Source of the DNA: Bacteroidales bacterium
GTDB lineage: Bacteria; Bacteroidota; Bacteroidia; Bacteroidales; UBA932
Assembly (NCBI GenBank): GCA_017423025.1
Contig: JAFPGC010000010.1
Span: 50,692-114,691 of the forward strand
DNA: 64,000 nucleotides
Reading direction: 5' to 3'
Part shown: positions 14,511-23,254 of the stretch, one piece after another
How the letters are laid out: each line of letters begins with the position of its first letter
How positions within the stretch are numbered: the first letter of the stretch is position 1
Made by a program: the position numbers and the translations under genes
The notes under the pieces: model-generated
What the model was told of the DNA's origin: nothing
What the model saw: the letters and a program-made list of their open reading frames with translations, nothing else
The model's database searches: none

Positions 14511-17129
14511 CTACTGCTTCACAACGGTTTTCTTAAACTTCTCTCCGCCAACTTCCACCATCAGGGTATAAACCCCTGCGGAGAAACCGGAGCAATTGAC
14601 AACGGCCGGGTCAAACGGGCCGGAGGAAACACTTCCTTCATAGACCACGTTACCCAGGGAGCTCACCATCTTTACAGACGCGCTTGCCGACTCTCCGGTG
14701 CGGATATACAGATTATCCTTCACCGGGTTGGGGTACACTTCCAGTTTCTCGCTTCCGTTTCTTACCAGAACACGGAAAGACTGTTCGCAGGAAGCGCCGC
14801 TCACATCGGCGGCCGAAACAGTGAGGACCGTCTGGCCATAGGAATGGCCCGTCAGGGTAAGGGTACCATTCTCAACCGCCGTCTTTACGATAATGCTGGC
14901 GGAGGAACTCTTGACGGTATAATCCAGCGTTTCCCCGTCGGCATCGGCAAAGAAGCGGGACAGATCGAAGCTGCGGCTTTCAGAAGTCGCGTTGAAGATC
15001 TGGTCGCCGATATTGCTGATTACCGTCGGTTTTGCGTTTTCCAGGACGGTGAAGCTGAAAGCCTGGCGGGTTTCGGCATAAGAGTCCGTCACGCAAATTT
15101 CGCCCGGATAGGTGCCGGGTTTGACCTTTAAGGCCTTCATCGTCAGGGTTATGATTCCTCCGTCTGCGGTAACGGTAAGACCCTCTATCTCCGTGCAGGA
15201 GAAGCTCAAGGGCTGACCGTCGGGATCGGAATACTGGAAGCGCAGGCTTCCCTCCTCGTGGGCACGCAGGGTGAGCGCCGTCCCGTCCAGAGGAGTAATC
15301 TCAGGCTTGGAATTGTGCCCGGTGCGCACCGTGATTTCCGGGGAAAGGGCCGATACCAGGCCGGAGAAGCTCTCGGACTGAACACGGAAATGATAATCCG
15401 TATCAAAGGAAAGCCCGTCCACCGTAGAGAACATAGCATCCCCGATGGTGTGGCCGTAGGAGAGAACTTTCACGCAGCTCACGCCTTCCGGCAGGTTCTC
15501 GGGGTTGAGTTTGGCCAGGGACTGCGTTCCATAGAACACGTTGTACTGGTAGGGGGCGTGTACCTCGGCCGAACCGGGAACAACCCACTCGACGGTGATG
15601 GAATTGGCCACAGCCTTGCCCTGAAGGGTAGTGACAGGCAGAGGCTGTTCATCACCTTCGGCCGTAAGGGCGGCGTAGGCGTCTACCAGGCCTGCGCCCA
15701 GTCTGGTGGCATAGGAACCATTCTCTTCCAATGCCCTCTTGTTGGCCGTGCTGGTGAGCAGGTGGATGAGTTTTTCACGGGTAAAGCCTTTGCGGCCAAC
15801 ACCGTAATGAGAAACCAGCAGTGCAGCCACACCGGTCACGTGCGGGGCGGCCATTGAGGAGCCCTGCATATTGCCGTATTCGTTGTTGGGCAGCGTAGAA
15901 AGCACATACGTTTTCCGGTTGGCGTCTCCGCCCGGGGCCGAAATGTCAACCCACTCACCGAAACTGGTAAAATAGGAACGTACGTAATTGGCACTGAGGG
16001 CCGCGACAGCAAACACATTGTCGTCCATGGACGGGTGCTCTACTTCGCGTCCGTCGTTACCGGCAGCAAAGATAATGAGACCGCCGGCCATAGGTCCTAC
16101 CTGCTCCCCGTTCTCATCCATTCCGGCGTACTCGTTGAAGTAATCGACGGCATCGGAGAAGGACTTGGGCGTAGGCGCCTCATAGTCGGTAAAGCCCCAG
16201 CTGCAGTTCATAAGAACGGCGCCATTATCGGCGGCATAAACCACGGACATCGGCGTCAGCGCACCGTTACGGCCGTCCATCATCTGGGTAACCATCAGAC
16301 GTACGCCGGAATTGGGTGAACCGTTACCTCCGGCCACACCTCCAACTCCAATCCCGTTATTGTTGACCGCGGCGATGGTCCCGGCAACGTGGGTTCCGTG
16401 GTCTCCCGGTTCAATCTTACCCGCCGGGGTCTTCCCGTCATAGGTAACAAAATTGTAACCGTTGACATCGTCTATAAAACCGTTCTCGTCATCATCCACT
16501 CCGGGCAGACCGTTCTTTTCGGCCTCGTTGATCCACATATTGGCGGCCAGGTCTTCGTGCGCATAGTCTACGCCTTTGTCGTTGACGGCCACGATGACTT
16601 GCGGCTTACCCGTCTCGATGGTCCAGGCACGGTATGCATTCACGTCGCAACCTTCTGCATACTGGTCTCCCTTGCCGAAATTCTGATAATGCCATTGGTC
16701 GGACAGACGGGGATCGTTGAAAGGAGGCTCCATCGACGTACTCTGTACCTGAGGGATGAACTCCACGATTTCCACGTCATCCATATTCAGAACAGCCTCT
16801 CCGGCCTTGGTGAGCGGAAGAGACTCGTCAAAAACAACATCATACCACCGATGCAGACCGGCAGCCCGGTGGCGGGCTTCCCACTTTCCTGCGGGCGGAA
16901 AAGTACGTACCAGGGTATAGTTTCCCAGGGCCGACAGGTCCAATCCCCCAAGAGCCTTGGTATCCGCAATTTCGTGCTTGAGCTTGATGCGGATGCGCCC
17001 CGGCATAGAGTTGGCCGACGGCTGTACGGTCTCAATTCCCGGTGCCGGTAAAACCGCACTTTCCTGTTCGCGGGCACAAGAAGCAGCAACAAGAATAAGC
17101 GCTGCCAATGAAAGGATATGGTTTCTCAT
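14511..17129 (-). CDS. S8 subtilisin-like protease with T9SS C-terminal sorting domain
   Basis: An exported serine protease of 872 residues. The N-terminus MRNHILSLAALILVAASC is a signal sequence with a plausible lipobox (Cys18). A propeptide-like region spans about 40-135. The S8 catalytic domain covers about 170-500, with Asp184 (AVNDKGVDY), His244 (DHGTHVAGT) and Ser425 (GSSMAAPH), all in correct order. Residues about 505-600 form a fibronectin-III-like domain, then two cadherin/Ig-like beta modules (about 610-785). The last 80 residues, from LEVYPNPVKDNLYI to the basic FKKTVVKQ end, are a type A T9SS sorting domain. Having both a lipobox and a T9SS tail is odd. It follows the SusC-SusD-lipoprotein genes and precedes a PorV-like gene, suggesting the protease feeds peptides to the importer. 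Confidence 0.92.
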   Translation of the reverse strand: MRNHILSLAALILVAASCAREQESAVLPAPGIETVQPSANSMPGRIRIKLKHEIADTKALGGLDLSALGNYTLVRTFPPAGKWEARHRAAGLHRWYDVVFDESLPLTKAGEAVLNMDDVEIVEFIPQVQSTSMEPPFNDPRLSDQWHYQNFGKGDQYAEGCDVNAYRAWTIETGKPQVIVAVNDKGVDYAHEDLAANMWINEAEKNGLPGVDDDENGFIDDVNGYNFVTYDGKTPAGKIEPGDHGTHVAGTIAAVNNNGIGVGGVAGGNGSPNSGVRLMVTQMMDGRNGALTPMSVVYAADNGAVLMNCSWGFTDYEAPTPKSFSDAVDYFNEYAGMDENGEQVGPMAGGLIIFAAGNDGREVEHPSMDDNVFAVAALSANYVRSYFTSFGEWVDISAPGGDANRKTYVLSTLPNNEYGNMQGSSMAAPHVTGVAALLVSHYGVGRKGFTREKLIHLLTSTANKRALEENGSYATRLGAGLVDAYAALTAEGDEQPLPVTTLQGKAVANSITVEWVVPGSAEVHAPYQYNVFYGTQSLAKLNPENLPEGVSCVKVLSYGHTIGDAMFSTVDGLSFDTDYHFRVQSESFSGLVSALSPEITVRTGHNSKPEITPLDGTALTLRAHEEGSLRFQYSDPDGQPLSFSCTEIEGLTVTADGGIITLTMKALKVKPGTYPGEICVTDSYAETRQAFSFTVLENAKPTVISNIGDQIFNATSESRSFDLSRFFADADGETLDYTVKSSSASIIVKTAVENGTLTLTGHSYGQTVLTVSAADVSGASCEQSFRVLVRNGSEKLEVYPNPVKDNLYIRTGESASASVKMVSSLGNVVYEGSVSSGPFDPAVVNCSGFSAGVYTLMVEVGGEKFKKTVVKQ

Positions 17130-17148
17130 ACCTTATTACATAGATAAA

Positions 17149-17176
17149 TCCGGGCACCCGTTGCCGGATGCCCGGA
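17149..17176 (-). terminator. Hairpin between the SusCD-lipoprotein genes and the protease gene
   Basis: TCCGGGCA pairs with TGCCCGGA (8 bases, perfect), with a further CCG/CGG inner stem across one mismatch and a TTGC loop. On the minus strand it is followed by TTTATCTA, a weak U-tract. It can act as an attenuator or as an RNA-processing point within the locus. Confidence 0.5.
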
Positions 17177-17191
17177 TTGACACATAATGAC

Positions 17192-18022
17192 TTACAGATT
17201 CAGGTCAATTGCCAACAAACCGCTCGGGTTTCCGTAGAAACTACCATAATCCGGCAGGTTGAATACAAGACCATTAGCAGGGAAGGTGATAACCTTGTTG
17301 ACAATCTGGCCTTCGCCACCGTCAAGAAGATAGACGTTGAATTCGCCATAACCCCAGTCAAAGCCCAGATAAGTGCGGTCGAAGGTGACAGCATTGGGAT
17401 TGGTGCAGTCAAGGACCCACTTGGCGCCCAACTTGTAGTCACCAGGCTCGTTGTACGGGAAGTTCGGGCCGTACGGATCCAGCAGGCGGTAAACTTCAAC
17501 GCCATCGGCTTTCTCTGCAGTAACGGACCAGGTAACATTGTCCGTACTGAACACATCGGCCACGAGGTCATCCGTAATCTTTACGGTGCCATACGGCTTC
17601 CAGGAATAGGCCTTCTGGAAGGTACAAGGAAGGATGGTTCTGGCCAGTTCATCCGTATTGGAGTCAATGGTGATGTTTCCCTTATAGGAAGTTCCAATAG
17701 CCATTGCGGAAAGGTCCACTACTATATCAGCCGTGGCTTGACCCTCGGCAAAAGTTACACTGCCGGGCACTTTGATGGCCTCAGGAAGGGTAGAGCCGAT
17801 ATTGGCCGTTACGGTACCGGTCTTGCTACGACGGGCAACGGTAATGGTGTAAGATGTCTGCGCAGCGGAGATTTCCGTATCAGTAACCTGATTGTTCAGG
17901 AAAGAAACACCGGCAGATTCCTCAGCAAAGTCGTACAGGGTGCCAACGTTTTCCACATTACAGGAAACGGCGAAAAGCGCAGCTGCACCCAGGGCAATAA
18001 TACTTTTCAATATAGTTTTCAT
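17192..18022 (-). CDS. Surface lipoprotein of the SusC/SusD locus
   Basis: The product has 276 residues and a lipoprotein signal ending LFAVSC (Cys near 21). Residues about 35-135 read as a Calx-beta-like sandwich (FLNNQ...ISAAQTSYTITVARR, then VTFAEGQATADIVVDLS). The C-terminal half is aromatic-rich (SWKPYGTVKI, DWGYGEFNVYLLDGG). I do not recognise a catalytic motif. It is the third gene after susC and susD, the place normally occupied by a surface glycan- or ligand-binding lipoprotein of SusE/F type; a peptide-binding role is possible here because a protease gene follows. The gap to susD is 26 bases. Confidence 0.6.
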   Translation of the reverse strand: MKTILKSIIALGAAALFAVSCNVENVGTLYDFAEESAGVSFLNNQVTDTEISAAQTSYTITVARRSKTGTVTANIGSTLPEAIKVPGSVTFAEGQATADIVVDLSAMAIGTSYKGNITIDSNTDELARTILPCTFQKAYSWKPYGTVKITDDLVADVFSTDNVTWSVTAEKADGVEVYRLLDPYGPNFPYNEPGDYKLGAKWVLDCTNPNAVTFDRTYLGFDWGYGEFNVYLLDGGEGQIVNKVITFPANGLVFNLPDYGSFYGNPSGLLAIDLNL

Positions 18023-18048
18023 ATACGATCGTTCTTTAGGAAATACTA

Positions 18049-19626
18049 TTATTCACCTTTAGGGGCGGGAGTAAGGGAAGGATCGTCGCCTTCGGTAGCC
18101 GTTTCATAGCTGGAAAGCGGGTTCTGAACCATATATTCGTTAGCATCGAATTCGGCCTGAGGGATGGTAAGCACCCAGTCGAAGGACTCGGGATCCTCGG
18201 TGTGCAGGCTGCCCAGCAGGGAAGAGGACGGGTGTCCCATCTCGGCGGTACGCTTGAAGCCCTGGCGCAGACGCTTGATGTCGTATACGCGGCCGACTTC
18301 ACCCCACAGTTCGATACGGCGCTGGAGAATGATTTCTTCCAGGAGGGAACCGGTCAGGTCGGTGGTCAAAGCACCGAGGGCGGTGCCGCTCTTGTTGGAG
18401 CAATCGTAAGTCTCGGAACGGGTCTTCATCAGAGCGTTCAGGACCTCCTTGGCCTCAGCTTCCTTGCCCAGGCGGCAAGCCGTCTCAGCAATGATCAGCT
18501 GCATCTCGGGACCACGCATGAAGATGTGGTCGGCACCGGTCTGAGGATCGCTGGCGTCCTTGAACAGGAACTTGTACTGCTGATAGCCCTTGGTGCTGCC
18601 ATCGGCCAGCACTTCGTAGCTCCACCAGTCCTTGGCGCGCTTGTCGTCCGGGAGCATACGGTCATAGAGCCAGGCGCTGGCGCACTTGCGGGAGCGGGCA
18701 CCGTAACCACCGAAGGCAATATCCATATGAGCCAGGAACTGAGGGTTGGTAGTACCCTGAGTAGAGATAACCTCTGCACCCCAAAGAACGCTGGAGTGGG
18801 AAGCATCATTGTACCTGAAAGCGGTATCGTAATCGTAGGTAGCACCGGCAGCGGCAATCTTGGCGGCATCGTAAGCGGTCTGGTAGTCACCCATATACAG
18901 GGCGATACGGGCCTTGATACCATTGGCTACGTACTTGTCGATATGGGAAACGTGGCGCTGAGCCTGGTCACCCAGAAGCTTGATAGCCTCGTTGATGTCG
19001 GACATAGCCTGACCAAATACCTCGCGGTTGGTGGAGCGGGGCTTACCGGCGGTACCGGCAAAGGTGGGCTCGGTGTAAATAGGAACGCAGAGGCGGTCTT
19101 CGTGGCCGATGTAGCTGCGGGCGAAGATCATACCGCAATATGCATAAGCATAGGCGCGGAAAGCATAGGCGTTACCCAGGATGTAGTTAACATCGTCGGT
19201 GGATCCTTCCATCTGCTCGGCGGCGTCCAGGATGTAGTTCATGTTGGCAATCAGAGTATAATAGTAATTCCAACAGTCATAGGAACGCCAACCACCGGAG
19301 GTGTAACGGGACTTCACGTTGTAGTTGTAGTCGTACCAGAACCAACCGTTACCGGAAGCGGCCTGGACCATATCTTCACCCATCAGGTCAGCCATCAGGT
19401 TATAGGACTGAGGGCCGAAGCTCTGGTGATAGTTGCTGGTGGTAGTAGAACCCCACTGCCAGAAGAAGCGGATAGCGCCGTTGAGGGCCATCATACCGCC
19501 TTCTGTATCGGTGAAAACGGTGTCACCGGAAACGGCATCGGTGGGGTTGGTATTCAGGAGCTCCTTGTTGCAGCCAGACAGGGTCAGGGCAGCACAAGCC
19601 ATCAAAGCGTAAAATATCTTTTTCAT
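18049..19626 (-). CDS. SusD/RagB-family nutrient-binding lipoprotein
   Basis: The 525-residue product starts MKKIFYALMACAALTLSGC, a lipoprotein signal with Cys19, followed by NKELLNTNPTDAVSGDTVFTD, the usual opening of SusD proteins. TPR-like helices carry IANMNYILDAAEQ, YVANGIKARIALYMGDYQTAYDAA and the C-terminal LRPNQ-region equivalents (LIIAETACRLGKEAEAKEVLNAL; WGEVGRVYDIKRL). SusD proteins form the lid over the SusC barrel at the cell surface. An AAAGGAGA sequence at 19642-19635 lies 8 bases before the ATG, an unusually good Shine-Dalgarno site for Bacteroidota and probably adds to its high expression. The pair is translated from one mRNA with susC. Confidence 0.93.
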   Translation of the reverse strand: MKKIFYALMACAALTLSGCNKELLNTNPTDAVSGDTVFTDTEGGMMALNGAIRFFWQWGSTTTSNYHQSFGPQSYNLMADLMGEDMVQAASGNGWFWYDYNYNVKSRYTSGGWRSYDCWNYYYTLIANMNYILDAAEQMEGSTDDVNYILGNAYAFRAYAYAYCGMIFARSYIGHEDRLCVPIYTEPTFAGTAGKPRSTNREVFGQAMSDINEAIKLLGDQAQRHVSHIDKYVANGIKARIALYMGDYQTAYDAAKIAAAGATYDYDTAFRYNDASHSSVLWGAEVISTQGTTNPQFLAHMDIAFGGYGARSRKCASAWLYDRMLPDDKRAKDWWSYEVLADGSTKGYQQYKFLFKDASDPQTGADHIFMRGPEMQLIIAETACRLGKEAEAKEVLNALMKTRSETYDCSNKSGTALGALTTDLTGSLLEEIILQRRIELWGEVGRVYDIKRLRQGFKRTAEMGHPSSSLLGSLHTEDPESFDWVLTIPQAEFDANEYMVQNPLSSYETATEGDDPSLTPAPKGE

Positions 19627-19644
19627 ATTACTTGTCTCCTTTCT

Positions 19645-22600
19645 TTAGAAATTGATGTCAATACCCACGGATACGGTACGGGTAGGAGTGTAAGCCCAGC
19701 TGGTACCACCGGTCATATTGTACTGAGGGTTGAAGCCGTTCAGCTTGCTGAAGAGCACGAGGTTGTCACCCATAGCGAACAGGCGCAGGGACTTGATGCC
19801 AATCTTCTTGATCCACTTGGTGGGCATGGTATAACCCAGCTGGACAGACTTGATGGCAAAGTAGGAGGCATCCACCAGCCAACGGTCGGCGGAAATGTTC
19901 TTGGAACCAATTTCAAGGATAGGAACGTCCGTCACGTCACCAGGATTCTGCCAACGGCGCAGGGCGTGCTTGCTCCAGGTGTCACCGGCATAGGTGATTT
20001 CCATGGCGCTGGCATAAACGCTATCCCAAGCATAACCGCCCACGGAGAAGGTGGTCAGGAAGCTGAAGTCCACGGGACCGAACTGGAAGTCGGAGCCGAA
20101 GGAGCCCTGGAACTTAGGTTCGCGGCTGCCGTAACCGATATACTTGCTGTTGGTAGCTTCGGCGGTATCGGTGGTCTTGTATTCGTAACCGAAGATGGGG
20201 TCACCGGCCTTGATACCTTTCTCCTCGTCGTTCTGGAGATGAACCGTGTTGGGGATGTAGTAGCTCTTGGCAAACTCTTCGGCGTTGTAGTTCTTATCGG
20301 AAGAGTTGGCGGGAACTTCCTTGTAAGCCCAGTAGAGCATACGACCGGTAGCAGGATCTACACCAGCGGCGCGGGGAACATACCAGGAATAGATCGGGAG
20401 ACCTTCCAGGATGACCTGGGAACCGCTCAGGATGCTGGGAGAATCACCAGTGAGCTGCAGAACCTTGTTACGGTTGAAGTAACCCATGACGGTGGAGCTG
20501 GCGCGCACGTTGGAGGTGTTGAGCCAGTTCACGCGGATGCTGCCCTCAAAGCCCTGGTTGCGCATGGAACCCACATTGGCGTCGTAGCCGCTGAAACCGG
20601 TGGAAAGGGCCATCGGATAGCTCAGGAGCATATCGCTGGTCTTGGAGTTATAGTACTCGAAGGTGAAGTTCAAAATCTGATTGAAGAACGTTCCTTCGAT
20701 ACCGGCATTCCAGGTACCCTTCTTTTCCCAGGAGATAGTAGGATTGGCCAGGGAAGAAACCAGAGCACCGGACTGGTTGGCGTTGGGCCAGGTGAGGTTG
20801 TAGAAGGACTGCCAGGCATAGTAGGAGCCGATGGAGTCGTTACCCAGTTCACCGTAGCTCAGACGGGCGGTGAGGTTGTCAATCCAGGAAACATCCTTCA
20901 TGAAGCCTTCCTGAGAAATACGCCAGCTACCACCCAGGGACCAGAACTGACCCCAACGGTACTGGGAGTTGAAACGGGAAGAACCATCCGTACGCCAGGT
21001 GGCCTCAAGATAATACTTGTCCTTGAAGTCGGCGGCTACACGGGAGAAGAAGGATTCAATCCTGTAAACATCGGAATAAGAGTTGGCATCGATGTTACCG
21101 GAGGCGGGAGCAAGCTCGGCCAGGCCCGGATACACGGAAGTGCGCTCTGCATACAGATATTTGTAGTTGTAGTTATAGTACTCGTGACCAACCTGGGCAA
21201 GGATATGGAAATCATTGAAGGAACGGTCGTACTTGAGGATCTGGTTCCAGGTGTAGGAGAAGGTGCGGGTGGAATACTTATCCACTTCACCACCTGTGGA
21301 ACGGCCATCACCGTGCTCGGGGTTGTAGTAAGAAGTGATGTAGCGGCCAGTGATGTCAGCACCGAAATTGGTGGACAGGCTCAGGCCTCTGAAGATACCC
21401 ATCACATCCTTGTCGCCACCCAGAACGCCATAGGCGCGGATGCTGGAGTTGTCGCGAAGGGTCTCGTACTTGTTGTCATACAGGTCACCGATAGCGTTGA
21501 AGTTGGCAGCCTTGGGACGGCCCCAGACATCACCGTAGTCGTACTGCTTGTTACCGAACTCGTCAATCACGTCCTTACCCTCGGCATCCTTCAGGAAAGC
21601 CGGGAAGACGGGAGCCATGAACTGGGCGGTATACCAGGCATTACCCGTCTGGGTGCTGGAATACTGGGAGCTGTTCTGGTTGGTGTAAGCATAGCTGGCG
21701 CTGGCACCGGCATTGAACCAATCGGTAATCTGGTGATCCACGTTGGCGCGGATGGAATAACGCTTGAACAGAGTGGTGATGAGAACACCCTTATCGTCCA
21801 GATAACCCAGGGAGAAAGCGTACTTGGTCTTGTTGTTACCACCGCTTACACCCAGCTGGTATTCCTGACGGATAGCCTGCTTGTTGGTGAGGTAATCCAT
21901 CCAGTTTTCATTCCAAGCGGACTTGGCATCGTTCATGATCTTACCAGTATTGGGATCAATGACGTTAGCCCAGGTGTAGTTCTTATAAGGGTTATAGCCT
22001 TCGCCACCCAGATTGGCACCCAGGTTTGCAGAAGCAAGGGCGCGGGCCTGCTCGTCGGAATAGTTACCGTTGAGCATATAACCGTTCTTCAGGGCTTCCC
22101 AGGTGAGTTCTACGAATTCGTCCTGGTTCACCACATCGTAATCCTTGATGGAACGGGACTGCCAACCCACGGTAGCCTTGAAGTTGATATTGGCACGACC
22201 TTCAGAACCGCGCTTGGTGGTGATCATGATAACACCATTAGCAGCACGGGCACCGTACAGAGCGGAAGCGGAAGCGTCCTTCAGCACAGTGAGGCTCTCG
22301 ATATCGTTAGGGTTAATGGAAGCCAGATTACCATCGAAAGGAATACCGTCCACAACATACAGAGGGGAGCTGGAAGCATTGATGGAACCCGTACCACGGA
22401 TCTGGATGGAAGCACCGTCACCAGGCTGTCCGGAACCGGACGTGGTGGTGATACCGGTCACCATACCTTCCAGGGCCTTGGATACGTTGGAAACGGTACG
22501 CTGCTGGAGTTTTTCACTCTTCACAGTAGAGGCAGAACCGGTGAAGGAAGACTTCTTGGCGGTACCATAAGCTACCACGATGGTCTCATCCAGGGCTTCT

Positions 22601-22896
22601 GCGTCCGGATCCAAGGTAACGTTGATGGTACCGCGACCATTGACGGTCTCAACTACCATAACGTAGCCGATGGCTGAAAATTCAAGCGTGGCATTGGTCG
22701 GAACATTGATGGTGTAAGCACCCTCAGCGTCCGAAACTGCTCCATTGGTAGTGCCGCGCACCACGACAGAAGCAAAAGGAATGCCCTCGCCCGTTGCTGC
22801 GTCCTTGATAGTACCCTGCACGCGCATATTCTGCGCAAAAGCAGCGGAAGCTACCAGAAGCATCATAGATGCAAGGAAAAGCTTAATTCTTTTCAT
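19645..22896 (-). CDS. SusC/RagA-family TonB-linked outer-membrane importer
   Basis: The 1083-residue protein has a signal peptide (MKRIKLFLASMMLLVASAAFAQ), a carboxypeptidase-regulatory-like domain (about 24-100, RVQGTIKDAATGEGIPFASV), the SusC signature region before the plug (DETIVVAYGTAKKSSFTGSA near 108-125), a TonB plug with SPLYVVDGIPFDG, and the large barrel ending VGIDINF. It imports a ligand captured by the SusD lid, driven by TonB-ExbBD. The best promoter candidate is TACTTTTTG at 22940-22932, one base longer than the usual spacing. The neighbouring protease and the lack of any glycoside hydrolase point to peptides, as with RagAB of Porphyromonas, rather than glycans. That is inference. 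In this gene I saw none of the GGCCGAT/ATCGGCC heptamers common elsewhere. Confidence 0.95.
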   Translation of the reverse strand: MKRIKLFLASMMLLVASAAFAQNMRVQGTIKDAATGEGIPFASVVVRGTTNGAVSDAEGAYTINVPTNATLEFSAIGYVMVVETVNGRGTINVTLDPDAEALDETIVVAYGTAKKSSFTGSASTVKSEKLQQRTVSNVSKALEGMVTGITTTSGSGQPGDGASIQIRGTGSINASSSPLYVVDGIPFDGNLASINPNDIESLTVLKDASASALYGARAANGVIMITTKRGSEGRANINFKATVGWQSRSIKDYDVVNQDEFVELTWEALKNGYMLNGNYSDEQARALASANLGANLGGEGYNPYKNYTWANVIDPNTGKIMNDAKSAWNENWMDYLTNKQAIRQEYQLGVSGGNNKTKYAFSLGYLDDKGVLITTLFKRYSIRANVDHQITDWFNAGASASYAYTNQNSSQYSSTQTGNAWYTAQFMAPVFPAFLKDAEGKDVIDEFGNKQYDYGDVWGRPKAANFNAIGDLYDNKYETLRDNSSIRAYGVLGGDKDVMGIFRGLSLSTNFGADITGRYITSYYNPEHGDGRSTGGEVDKYSTRTFSYTWNQILKYDRSFNDFHILAQVGHEYYNYNYKYLYAERTSVYPGLAELAPASGNIDANSYSDVYRIESFFSRVAADFKDKYYLEATWRTDGSSRFNSQYRWGQFWSLGGSWRISQEGFMKDVSWIDNLTARLSYGELGNDSIGSYYAWQSFYNLTWPNANQSGALVSSLANPTISWEKKGTWNAGIEGTFFNQILNFTFEYYNSKTSDMLLSYPMALSTGFSGYDANVGSMRNQGFEGSIRVNWLNTSNVRASSTVMGYFNRNKVLQLTGDSPSILSGSQVILEGLPIYSWYVPRAAGVDPATGRMLYWAYKEVPANSSDKNYNAEEFAKSYYIPNTVHLQNDEEKGIKAGDPIFGYEYKTTDTAEATNSKYIGYGSREPKFQGSFGSDFQFGPVDFSFLTTFSVGGYAWDSVYASAMEITYAGDTWSKHALRRWQNPGDVTDVPILEIGSKNISADRWLVDASYFAIKSVQLGYTMPTKWIKKIGIKSLRLFAMGDNLVLFSKLNGFNPQYNMTGGTSWAYTPTRTVSVGIDINF

Positions 22897-23204
22897 AAGC
22901 TAAAGACATTAGTTAAACATAAATATTGATACAAAAAGTAAATTCTGCATCGAATACACTACAATAATCCCGTAAAAAAACGAAACTTGCCTGCAAAGAT
23001 TGAAAAACAATTTCAATTTTGCAAATGCCTTAAACGTACAAATAGTGCTATTATTTAAAGGTTTTCACCTCAAAATCCTGAATTGAACGCCTTGAAACCT
23101 AATATTGCTTACAATTTTACCTAAAAAATTGAATTATTATAAAAAATATTAAATTTTGCAAAAAGTTTCAATACTCGCTATTTCCATATAATGAGGTAGA
23201 ATAA
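22897..23204. other. AT-rich intergenic region upstream of susC
   Basis: No credible gene is present. The region is much more AT-rich than its surroundings and holds the susC promoter candidate near 22932-22940 and a long near-palindrome at 22992-23023. The far end abuts the frdB terminator. Confidence 0.6.
22992..23023. promoter_or_regulatory. Long near-palindrome upstream of susC
   Basis: TGCAAA-g-ATTGAAA, spacer AACAA, then TTTCAAT-TTTGCA. Thirteen bases of each arm pair, with one unpaired G. It lies about 100 bases upstream of the susC ATG and upstream of its likely promoter, so a DNA operator for a regulator of the SusC/SusD locus is more likely than a terminator. Confidence 0.45.
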
Positions 23205-23235
23205 TACCGGCGACCTTTTTTGAAGGCCGCCGGTA
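23205..23235 (-). terminator. Hairpin terminator after frdB
   Basis: A 13-base stem (TACCGGCGACCTT with AAGGCCGCCGGTA, one wobble pair) and a 5-base loop, 19 bases beyond the frdB stop. The following U-tract on the minus strand is weak (TTATTCT). Confidence 0.65.
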
Positions 23236-23254
23236 CTTACAAATTAAAACTTGC

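Noticed and set aside
18202-22677. 1491-residue open frame on the plus strand opposite susD and susC
   Set aside because: Spans two real genes and their gap on the other strand and has no recognisable domain. It is open because the sense genes avoid codons that would make antisense stops.
22897-23204. Possible small RNA or short gene in the AT-rich spacer upstream of susC
   Set aside because: No promoter-terminator pair or credible short reading frame was found; only a palindrome and the susC promoter are supported.
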